Shown here piece after piece: positions 29,162 to 35,198 of a stretch of DNA of 35,198 nucleotides. The first letter of the stretch is position 1; each line of letters opens with the position of its first letter. Origin of the DNA: a virus; the IMG/VR virus record IMGVR_UViG_3300027770_000143, positions 1 to 35,198 of that record. One strand, given 5' to 3'. A program made the position numbers and the translations under genes. Below the pieces are notes generated by a model that worked only from the letters and a program-made list of their open reading frames with translations, did no database searches and was not told the DNA's origin.

Positions 29162-30151
29162 ATGGCAAATCTTGAAGTCATTGCCCTTGATACCGTAACG
29201 CCGCAGCTTAAGGCTCCGCAGGCGGGTGACGGTTATGCCATGCCGCGTCCCGTTACCGTTACGGAAGTAGTGGGGTCAACCGCGCTGACGCTAACGGGCG
29301 CTACGCAGACGACTGCGGTTCCAGTACTGAACGCCACGCAGACTTGGAATAACGTAGCCACTACGTTTACGGGCATCAAACTTAACGTTACCGATACAAC
29401 TAGTGCCGCTGCTTCGCTGCTGATGGATTTGCAAGTTGGTAACACAAGTTTGTTTAACGTAAGCAAAACTGGTGCTGTTGTCGGGAAAACTGCTTTTTGT
29501 TCCGGTTCAAGCAATCCTGATATTGCATTTGGTTCACGAACTAGTTTTACGCACGCAAATGCTTTTAACTTAATTATTTCTGAGTATACAAATAGCTCAA
29601 TTTCGTTTTTTGTAAACAGCACTACCAAAAGTTACATGATGCGTGGTTTGGAGTTTATTTTCTCCGCCACCGGCAACATTTCGTGGTCTGATGGAAACGC
29701 AGACAGCGCAACGCGAGATTTAAAACTTACTCGCAAAGCCGCTGCCTCCCTACAATTAGGCGCTGCCGACGCCGCTGCCCCCGTCGCCCAGACCATTGGC
29801 CCGCAGAGCGTCGTTGCTGGCACAAGCAACACTGCTGGTCAAAACTTTACCGTTAGGGGCAGCCAAGGCACCGGCACGGGCGTTGGCGGCGACATCATCT
29901 TTCAAGTTGCTGCGGCTGGGTCTTCCGGTACAGCGCAAAACGCATTGGCAACTGCCATGCGTGTGTACAACACAAAAACCGTTGCCGTTGGCTCGGCTTT
30001 TACCGTAGCCACTCTTCCAGCAGCCGGTACGCAAGGCCGTAGAGCATGGGTCACAGATGCTCTTGCCCCGACGTTTCTTATGACTTTGACTGGCGGCGGC
30101 GCTGTCGTTTGCCCCGTTTTTGACAACGGCACTGCATGGGTAGCAGGTTAA
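29162..30151 (+). CDS. Putative head or tail fibre structural protein
   Basis: 329 aa, Thr/Ala/Gly/Val-rich beta protein. The C-terminal end (AFTVATLPAAGTQGRRAWVT, then TGGGAVVCPVFDNGTAWV) is a terminal cap sequence found on many fibre proteins of podoviruses and cyanophages. The central portion, roughly 29440-29750, is noticeably AT-richer than both ends, which suggests that the receptor-facing section was exchanged by recombination. The N-terminal part (DTVTPQLKAPQAGDGYAM) could anchor to the virion. Confidence 0.65.
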   Translation: MANLEVIALDTVTPQLKAPQAGDGYAMPRPVTVTEVVGSTALTLTGATQTTAVPVLNATQTWNNVATTFTGIKLNVTDTTSAAASLLMDLQVGNTSLFNVSKTGAVVGKTAFCSGSSNPDIAFGSRTSFTHANAFNLIISEYTNSSISFFVNSTTKSYMMRGLEFIFSATGNISWSDGNADSATRDLKLTRKAAASLQLGAADAAAPVAQTIGPQSVVAGTSNTAGQNFTVRGSQGTGTGVGGDIIFQVAAAGSSGTAQNALATAMRVYNTKTVAVGSAFTVATLPAAGTQGRRAWVTDALAPTFLMTLTGGGAVVCPVFDNGTAWVAG

Positions 30152-30160
30152 GGAACTAGC

Positions 30161-30505
30161 ATGGCTATCACTTACGTTACCAACATCAACGCTGTATCTT
30201 GCTATCCCGTGCAGCCCCACCCCGACTGCGTGTTTAACGTGGCATGGGTTGTGTCTGGGACTGACGGAACCTACAACGCAGCGGGATACGGCACAACCGA
30301 CATCCCCTATGTGGCGTCTGACGTTTACGTCCCTTACGCAGACCTTACCCAAGACATGGTTGTTTCGTGGGTTAACCAGTACGGCGCAGAGGCAGTGGCG
30401 CAAGCCCAAAAGACGGTAGCCGACGCTATTGCCCTCAATTACAAACCAAACGAACCGGTATCCCCGCCTTTGCCGTGGAATGTGCCGGTGGCGCAAACCG
30501 GCTAA
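30161..30505 (+). CDS. Small phage protein (DUF7936-like)
   Basis: 114 aa beginning MAITYVTNINAVSCYPVQPH and followed by CVFNVAWVVSGTDGTYNAAG and LTQDMVVSWVNQYGAEAV. The pattern of a short beta N-terminus with SCYP and VxWxxxGTDGTY is found in small proteins near phage tail genes, often labelled DUF7936. No motif suggests catalysis. Likely a minor virion or chaperone protein. Confidence 0.6.
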   Translation: MAITYVTNINAVSCYPVQPHPDCVFNVAWVVSGTDGTYNAAGYGTTDIPYVASDVYVPYADLTQDMVVSWVNQYGAEAVAQAQKTVADAIALNYKPNEPVSPPLPWNVPVAQTG

Positions 30506-30539
30506 TCGGTTAGACTAACGGCATCACTAGGAGTTTTGT

Positions 30540-30842
30540 ATGTCCATCGCCCTAAAAGCCATCACCGCCCGACTGGGGTATCAGCAGATTACCTCGCTGA
30601 GTTCCGCTACCAGTCTGACCGTCCCGATTACCGACCTGAACGGCCTGTCCTGCCGCCCGTCCATCGCCATGATTACGCCTGAGACCCAGGCGGTGCGTTG
30701 GCGCGACGATACGGCACCGACCGCTTCCGTGGGTATGCCCTTGGCTGCTGGCGTCACGCTCCAGTACGACGGCGACCTGACCAAGATTCAGTTCATTGAG
30801 CAGACCGCTGGCGCGAAGCTCAACATCAGTTACTACGCTTAA
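30540..30842 (+). CDS. Small beta-rich structural-like protein
   Basis: 100 aa, with AGGAG 7 nt before the ATG and a TAGACTAAC promoter-like element upstream. The sequence SLTVPITDLNGLSCRPSIAM then TQAVRWRDDTAPTASVGMPL and GDLTKIQFIEQT looks like a compact beta sandwich similar to small phage decoration proteins that annotate virion particles. Function inferred from style and position only. Confidence 0.55.
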   Translation: MSIALKAITARLGYQQITSLSSATSLTVPITDLNGLSCRPSIAMITPETQAVRWRDDTAPTASVGMPLAAGVTLQYDGDLTKIQFIEQTAGAKLNISYYA

Positions 30843-30851
30843 GGGGTTGCC

Positions 30852-31343
30852 ATGAACATCTCAGGTGACACCGGCACAGGGACGATTGACCTGCTCAAGC
30901 TGGTAGAAGAACTGCCCAAGAACTTGGTGCATATGGCGGCTCTCCGTGACGAACTTGCCAAGCGGCAGGGTGCTGTCTCGGCAGTGGAAGCCTCGCTGAA
31001 GGCTAGCGAAGAAGCGCAGACGTATGCCAAGAAGACCAAGGCAGACGCTGATGCGCTGAGGCATGAAGCCAAGGCCAAGCACGACGCTGCTACTGCCAAG
31101 GAAAAGGAACTGGAGGCCAACAAGAAGGCTTTCGGTGACGAGCAGGTTGCTACGGCAAAGGCTAACGATGCTGCTGCCAAGGCGCTGGTTGACCGCGAAA
31201 AGAGCGTCACCAACCGTGAGCAGTCTGCGGACAAGCGCGATGCTGATTTGCAGGCTAAGTTGGAAGCGTACAACGCCGAGAAGGCTACGTTTGACGAGCG
31301 CGTAAAGGCGTTCCAAGCCAAGGTTTTGGCGCTTACCGTTTAA
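30852..31343 (+). CDS. Coiled-coil protein
   Basis: 163 aa, nearly all Ala/Lys/Glu/Asp. After a short N-terminus (SGDTGTGTIDLLKLVEELPK) one long coiled coil runs from residue ~28 to ~158, with heptads such as AEAEKKELEANKKAFG and VDREKSVTNREQSADKRDAD. No membrane segment. Highly charged helical proteins next to a tailspike may be assembly chaperones or minor tail parts. No family assigned. Confidence 0.6.
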   Translation: MNISGDTGTGTIDLLKLVEELPKNLVHMAALRDELAKRQGAVSAVEASLKASEEAQTYAKKTKADADALRHEAKAKHDAATAKEKELEANKKAFGDEQVATAKANDAAAKALVDREKSVTNREQSADKRDADLQAKLEAYNAEKATFDERVKAFQAKVLALTV

Positions 31344-31352
31344 GGAACCATC

Positions 31353-32915
31353 ATGGGCATCAAGATTTCCAACCTTCCTTCCGCTACCCTGCCGCTGACT
31401 GGTTCGGAACTTGTGCCTGTGGTGCAGAGCGGCGTAACGGCTAAGGCGCAGATTTTTGACCTGCTGTCGGGTAGCAACGGCTCGGCTAGCGTTGGCTTTG
31501 TGCAAGCCGGTACGGGCGCTACATCGCGTACTACGCAGGCCAAGTTGCGGGATGTGGTAAGCGTTAAGGACTTTGGCGCTACGGGTGATGGTACGACTGA
31601 CGATACCGTTGCCATCCAGGCGGCTTTGGCTGATGCCGTAACAAATAATAGATGTTTGTATTTTCCTGCTGGCACTTATCTTGTAACGTCTAACTTAACG
31701 GTCCCTACTCCTGCAAACGTGCAGCGGGGCTTCACCATTCTTGGCGAAAACAAGCATAACGGTTCTATAATCAATTTTTCCGGCGCAGCAGTAACAACTG
31801 GCTTGACGTTCTCGTCTAGCGTTAGCGTATATCAGTTTTGGGGAACCATTTCCGAATTGCAGATAACTTGCGCTAGCGGCGCAAAGCGGGGCATGACGTT
31901 TACATATGCTCATGCGCCTACTTTGGTGAATGTGCAGTTTAGAGGCGCAACGCAAGCCGGTCTTTACTTGGACAATTGCAATCAGCCTGTTGTTGAAAAG
32001 TGCTTGTTTATCAGCAACGGCTCCAGCGGCACGGCTCAATTGTCGTTAAATTTTTGCACCTGTTTTTCCATCAAAGACAATTATTTTGCTGGGTCGGCAA
32101 CGGCTTCTTCCGGTATTGATATTGACCGCAGCAACACCGGAATGATTAGCAACGGTGCTATTGAAAGCACTGGCGTCCCCATTCGTATTTGTGAAGCCAC
32201 TGAAGGCACCAACGGATGTAATGACATCACGATTCAGTCGGTCAATATTGAAAACCCAACCAATTGCTACATTCGGCTGGGTTACGGCTGGACCTCAACA
32301 AACGGCGTCAAAAACGTCTACATTTTGGGTTGCCGAGGTTATGTGTCTGGCAGCACCACGGCCCTGATTGGCGTGGACATGAAGAACTGCCTTGGTGTTC
32401 GTGTTGTCAGTTGTCAATTCGGCCTTGGCGCGGGAGCAACCGCAGCACACAACCTCTCGGGAACGACCAACAACGGCATTTTTATCGCAAGCAGCCGCGA
32501 AAACTTTGGCGCGTCAACGCCGTGGGTTAAGGTTAATGCGGCTCAGGACGTTACTGCGACTCCGTATATGGATTGGAGTTCCGATTTTGGAACCAATCAA
32601 CTGTTCTATACGGCAAGGTCTGCAACAACCTCAACGCTTGACAACCAAATTTTTGCGGCTCAGGGCGGTCTTTACAGCAGCCTTGCGCTGATTAACGCTG
32701 CGCCGACTACTATTAATCGGACGGCGGCAATTCCCTCTAGAACGGGGACGCAAATAACGCTCAATGCTATTGACGCAAACACGACGATTGCGCATTTGGG
32801 CGGCGGCGGCAACGGTCAGTTTCGCAATTTGTCTGGGGCAAACATAACGATGTCAGCAGGCCAAACGCTTTCATACGCGTATGACGGCAACACCGGAAAT
32901 TGGTCGCAAATTTAA
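31353..32915 (+). CDS. Tailspike, right-handed beta-helix (pectate-lyase-like)
   Basis: 520 aa. Residues 1-60 (IKISNLPSATLPLTGSELVP, VVQSGVTAKAQIFDLL) form the virion-attachment domain common to phage tail fibres. At ~68-100 the signature VVSVKDFGATGDGTTDDTVA marks the Pectate_lyase_3 beta-helix family, after which repeated strands continue to ~410. The C-terminus (TINRTAAIPSRTG..., NGNTGNWSQI-like end) is a Gly/Thr/Asn cap. The protein would bind and possibly cleave surface polysaccharide; catalytic acids cannot be fixed by eye. The receptor-facing centre is AT-richer, suggesting exchange between phages. Confidence 0.85.
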   Translation: MGIKISNLPSATLPLTGSELVPVVQSGVTAKAQIFDLLSGSNGSASVGFVQAGTGATSRTTQAKLRDVVSVKDFGATGDGTTDDTVAIQAALADAVTNNRCLYFPAGTYLVTSNLTVPTPANVQRGFTILGENKHNGSIINFSGAAVTTGLTFSSSVSVYQFWGTISELQITCASGAKRGMTFTYAHAPTLVNVQFRGATQAGLYLDNCNQPVVEKCLFISNGSSGTAQLSLNFCTCFSIKDNYFAGSATASSGIDIDRSNTGMISNGAIESTGVPIRICEATEGTNGCNDITIQSVNIENPTNCYIRLGYGWTSTNGVKNVYILGCRGYVSGSTTALIGVDMKNCLGVRVVSCQFGLGAGATAAHNLSGTTNNGIFIASSRENFGASTPWVKVNAAQDVTATPYMDWSSDFGTNQLFYTARSATTSTLDNQIFAAQGGLYSSLALINAAPTTINRTAAIPSRTGTQITLNAIDANTTIAHLGGGGNGQFRNLSGANITMSAGQTLSYAYDGNTGNWSQI

Positions 32916-32932
32916 GCGCGTAGGTAATCACT

Positions 32933-33166
32933 ATGAATATGCCTCCCATAGACAAACAAGCGCACTTTTGGTGGGGCTGGGCCATCGCCGCCACGCTGTA
33001 TCCCGTCAGCCTGTGGCTAGGCATCTTTGTTGCTGCCCTTGTGGGCGCGGCTAAGGAGTTCTGGGACGCGCAGGGGCATGGGACGCCCGATGCTAAAGAC
33101 TTTGCCGCAACGGCCCTTGGCGGGGCTGTGGGTGGCTTGTGTTGCCTATTGTTGACTTCGCTATAG
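32933..33166 (+). CDS. Small membrane protein, YfiM/DUF2279-like
   Basis: 77 aa with no strong Shine-Dalgarno; ATG at 32933 or 32939. DKQAHFWWGWAIAATLYPVS begins with the DKxxHFxxG motif and is followed by AALVGAAKEFWDAQGHGTPD and AKDFAATALGGAVGG, the pattern of the YfiM/DUF2279 membrane proteins. Two or three membrane helices are likely. In phages such genes are common and uncharacterised. It overlaps no neighbour; the -35 of the scaffold promoter lies inside its end. Confidence 0.7.
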   Translation: MNMPPIDKQAHFWWGWAIAATLYPVSLWLGIFVAALVGAAKEFWDAQGHGTPDAKDFAATALGGAVGGLCCLLLTSL

Positions 33167-33179
33167 CGCGGAGTAGACT
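33152..33179 (+). promoter_or_regulatory. Promoter upstream of scaffold and coat genes
   Basis: TTGACT (33152-33157), 16-bp spacer, TAGACT (33174-33179) just upstream of the scaffold gene. A match of TAGACTAAC is also found at 30511-30519, upstream of the gene at 30540, hinting at a shared late promoter -10 element. An internal promoter would boost coat protein. Confidence 0.6.
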
Positions 33180-33223
33180 AACCGTACTGGTGCGGCCCAT
33201 CAGGGATTCTACGGAATCACAAA

Positions 33224-33997
33224 ATGTCTGAAGAAGTTGAGGTTGTAGCGGAAGTCACCCCCGCGCCGGAACAGGTCGCTACGGCAGCACCTGAGACCGC
33301 AGTAGTTGAAACGCCGGAGGCTGAAGTCACGCCCAAGTCCTTCACTCAGGAAGAACTGGACGCCGCCATCAGCAAGCGTCTCGCAAGAGAGCAGCGTAAG
33401 TGGGCAAGGGAACAGGCCATGCAGGCGGCGCAAGCCGTACCGCAGCAGCCGCTGGAAATCCCGCCGATGGAGCAGTTTGAGTCGCCGGATGCCTACGCAG
33501 AAGCGTTGGCGTACAAGAAGGCACACGAACTCATCCAGCAGCGCGAAATGCAGCGGATGCAGGTTGAGACCCTGTCGGCTTATCACGAACGTGAGGAAGT
33601 GGCGACCGAACGCTATGCGGACTTCAAGCAAGTCGCATACGGTGACCACGTCCGAATCACGCAGGTGATGGCTGACACCATTCGTTCCTCGGAGGCCGGT
33701 CCCGACGTAGCCTACTACCTTGGTTCCAACCCCGCAGAGGCTGCGAAGATTGCCGACCTGCCGCCGTTCTTGCAGGCGAAAGAGATTGGTAGGTTAGAAG
33801 CCAAAATGATGGCTAACCCGCCGGTCAAACGCTCAACTTCTGCGCCACCGCCGATTGCACCTGTTTCTGCCCGTGGGACTAAACCACCGGCCTACGACAC
33901 CACCGACCCGAGGTCTGTAAAGGCCATGAGTACGTCGGAATGGATTGAGGCTGACCGCCGGAGACAGATTGCTAAGTGGGAAGCGCAACGCCGATAA
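33224..33997 (+). CDS. Scaffolding protein
   Basis: 257 aa. Acidic, Pro/Val/Glu-rich N-terminus (residues 1-35), a long helical charged middle (EELDAAISKRLAREQRKWAR, QEMQRM), and a basic C-terminus (EWIEADRRRQIAKWEAQRR) that resembles the helix-turn-helix used by P22 scaffold to bind coat protein. P22 scaffold has 303 aa. It comes directly before the coat gene, as in P22-like phages. It would assemble with coat into the prohead and leave before packaging. Confidence 0.8.
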   Translation: MSEEVEVVAEVTPAPEQVATAAPETAVVETPEAEVTPKSFTQEELDAAISKRLAREQRKWAREQAMQAAQAVPQQPLEIPPMEQFESPDAYAEALAYKKAHELIQQREMQRMQVETLSAYHEREEVATERYADFKQVAYGDHVRITQVMADTIRSSEAGPDVAYYLGSNPAEAAKIADLPPFLQAKEIGRLEAKMMANPPVKRSTSAPPPIAPVSARGTKPPAYDTTDPRSVKAMSTSEWIEADRRRQIAKWEAQRR

Positions 33998-34027
33998 CCC
34001 GCTACAACCAATTGAGAGGATAATTCC

Positions 34028-35198
34028 GTGTCAAACTCACTTTTAACTATTGACATGATTACCCGTAAGGCTCTCGCTATTTTCGAGAACGAACTGGTAC
34101 TCACCCGTAACGTAAACCGCGCCTACGACGACTCGTTCGCCGTGGAAGGTGCCAAGATTGGCTCCACCCTGCGTATCCGTCTGCCGGACCGCGCTCTGGT
34201 GACCGACGGTGCTGCCCTTCAGGTGCAGGACGACAACGAGCAGTACACCACGCTCGCTGTGTCCAACCAGAAGCACATTGGCGTCAACTTCACCAGCGCC
34301 GAACTAACCATGCAGTTGGACGACTTTGCTGACCGCGTGCTCAAGCCGCGTATCAGCCAGTTGGCTGCCTCTGTGGACAACGACGTTGCCAACGCCTACA
34401 AGAGCATCTACCAGTCGGTCGGTACTCCTGGCACCACGCCCAGCACTTCGCTGGTGCTGTTGCAGGCGCAGCAGAAGCTGGACGAGCAGGCTGCTCCCCG
34501 TTCGCCGCGCTACGCGACGGTTAACCCGGCTGCCAACGCTGGTCTGGTCGAGGGCTTGAAGGGTCTCTTCAACCCGAACGCCACCATCAGCAAGCAGTTT
34601 AAGTCGGGCATGATGGCTGAAGGCGTCCTCGGTTACGAGGAAATCAACATGAGCCAGAGCATCGTGCAGCACACGACTGGTTCGCGTTCGGCTACGGACA
34701 CCATCCTTGTTAACGGCGCGGTTACCACTCAGGGTGCAACGACGTTGGCAATCGACGGTGGCACGGGTTCCGCTACGTTTGCGGTTGGTGACGTGTTCAC
34801 GATTGCTAGCGTGTACGCGGTCAACCCGCAGACCCGTCAGTCCACTGGCTCGCTCCAGCAGTTCACGGTGACGGCCCTCGCCACCGCGTCCTCGGGTGCA
34901 TGGGCTAGCGTGTCGGTCTCCCCCGCCATGTACACCTCGGCTAGCGCCCTCGCCACCATCAACGCCTTCCCGGCTGACAACGCTGCTGTGACGGTTCTGG
35001 GTTCGGCTTCTACGGCGTACCCGCAGAACCTCGTGTACCACAAGGACGCCATCACGTTCGCCACTGCCGACCTCCTGCTCCCGCAGGGCGTGGACATGGC
35101 GTCGCGTCAGGTGCATAACGGTATTTCGCTGCGTGTCGTGCGTCAGTACGACATCAACAACGACCGTATGCCTTGCCGTATCGACGTGCTGTACGGCT
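34028..35198 (+). CDS. Major capsid (coat) protein, P22 gp5-like, 3' partial
   Basis: The frame starts at GTG 34028 (AGAGGATAA Shine-Dalgarno region upstream) and remains open for 390 codons to the window end. It begins MSNSLLTIDMITRKALAIFE, then NVNRAYDDSFAVEGAKIGST and FTSAELTMQLDDFADRVLKP, all typical of the P22 coat HK97-fold family. A central region (FKSGMMAEGVLGYEEINMSQ) continues the family pattern. P22 coat is 430 aa, so roughly 40 residues lie beyond the end. An alternative ATG at 34052 would shorten it. It forms the icosahedral shell. Confidence 0.92.
   Translation, partial: MSNSLLTIDMITRKALAIFENELVLTRNVNRAYDDSFAVEGAKIGSTLRIRLPDRALVTDGAALQVQDDNEQYTTLAVSNQKHIGVNFTSAELTMQLDDFADRVLKPRISQLAASVDNDVANAYKSIYQSVGTPGTTPSTSLVLLQAQQKLDEQAAPRSPRYATVNPAANAGLVEGLKGLFNPNATISKQFKSGMMAEGVLGYEEINMSQSIVQHTTGSRSATDTILVNGAVTTQGATTLAIDGGTGSATFAVGDVFTIASVYAVNPQTRQSTGSLQQFTVTALATASSGAWASVSVSPAMYTSASALATINAFPADNAAVTVLGSASTAYPQNLVYHKDAITFATADLLLPQGVDMASRQVHNGISLRVVRQYDINNDRMPCRIDVLYG

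Noticed and set aside
34304-35116. 270-aa minus-strand open frame opposite the coat gene
   Set aside because: Arg/Gly/His-rich shadow of the coat gene with no recognisable family.
1-35198. tRNA genes or an integrase attachment site
   Set aside because: No cloverleaf-like sequence, tRNA 3' end or integrase was recognised; absence is not firmly excluded without a scan.

Overview
The window is most of a short-tailed, P22-like bacteriophage genome. The evidence is a head module of large portal protein (735 aa), scaffold and P22-type coat protein, a P22 gp10-like tail-assembly protein, three consecutive ejection-protein-like genes, a beta-helix tailspike and a terS/terL pair. Both ends fall inside genes. 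The left edge cuts the gp10-like gene and the right edge cuts the coat gene. In P22-like genomes the coat gene is followed by gp4 and gp10, so the sequence probably comes from a circular or circularly permuted genome opened between coat and gp10, with a few kb unseen (inference). I see no integrase, tRNA or CRISPR array. The host is probably a Gram-negative proteobacterium, possibly freshwater betaproteobacterial; this is a guess from the GC content and gene style.

Layout. 1-9759 (+): gp10-like C-terminus, a free-standing HNH/AP2 homing endonuclease, fibre- or decoration-like proteins, three ejection-protein-like genes, then lysis (membrane protein, GH108 endolysin, 3-TM holin). 9756-15188 (-): one long operon, mostly coupled by 4-bp ATGA/GTGA overlaps, transcribed from near 15250. 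It holds small genes of unknown function, a YqaJ exonuclease, an ERF annealase, SSB, a C5 cytosine methyltransferase split by a G10 tract, and a run of tiny membrane, coiled-coil and zinc-knuckle proteins. 15189-15290: divergent control region with a large interrupted palindrome. 15291-19571 (+): P22-Cro-like regulator, a second HTH protein, zinc-knuckle protein, O-like replication initiator carrying 12-bp iteron-like repeats, DnaC-like loader, nuclease-like protein, small Cys protein and SF3-type helicase. 19575-21940 (-): a second minus-strand operon with its own strong promoter and a terminator, containing seven mostly unknown genes. 21941-22341: non-coding, with five TGCAGCA repeats just before terS. 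22342-35198 (+): terS, a low-complexity protein, a second C5 methyltransferase with a long N-terminal extension, terL, decoration-like protein, portal, a block of fibre and accessory proteins including the tailspike, scaffold and coat.

How the parts fit. The 9.7-15.2 kb operon looks like a Red-like recombination set (exonuclease + annealase + SSB) with a self- or host-modifying methyltransferase. The 15.3-19.6 kb operon is the replication set, with an apparent origin inside the initiator gene, as in lambda O. The 22-35 kb and 0-9.8 kb blocks are the packaging, virion and lysis genes. The most interesting items are the methyltransferase with a virion-protein-like N-terminal extension sitting between terS and terL, the homopolymer-split methyltransferase, the two iteron-like arrays (candidate ori and candidate pac/terS-binding site), and two early minus-strand promoters sharing an extended -35 sequence. 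Apparent repeat-bearing leader hairpins occur in the uncharacterised 19.6-21.9 kb operon.
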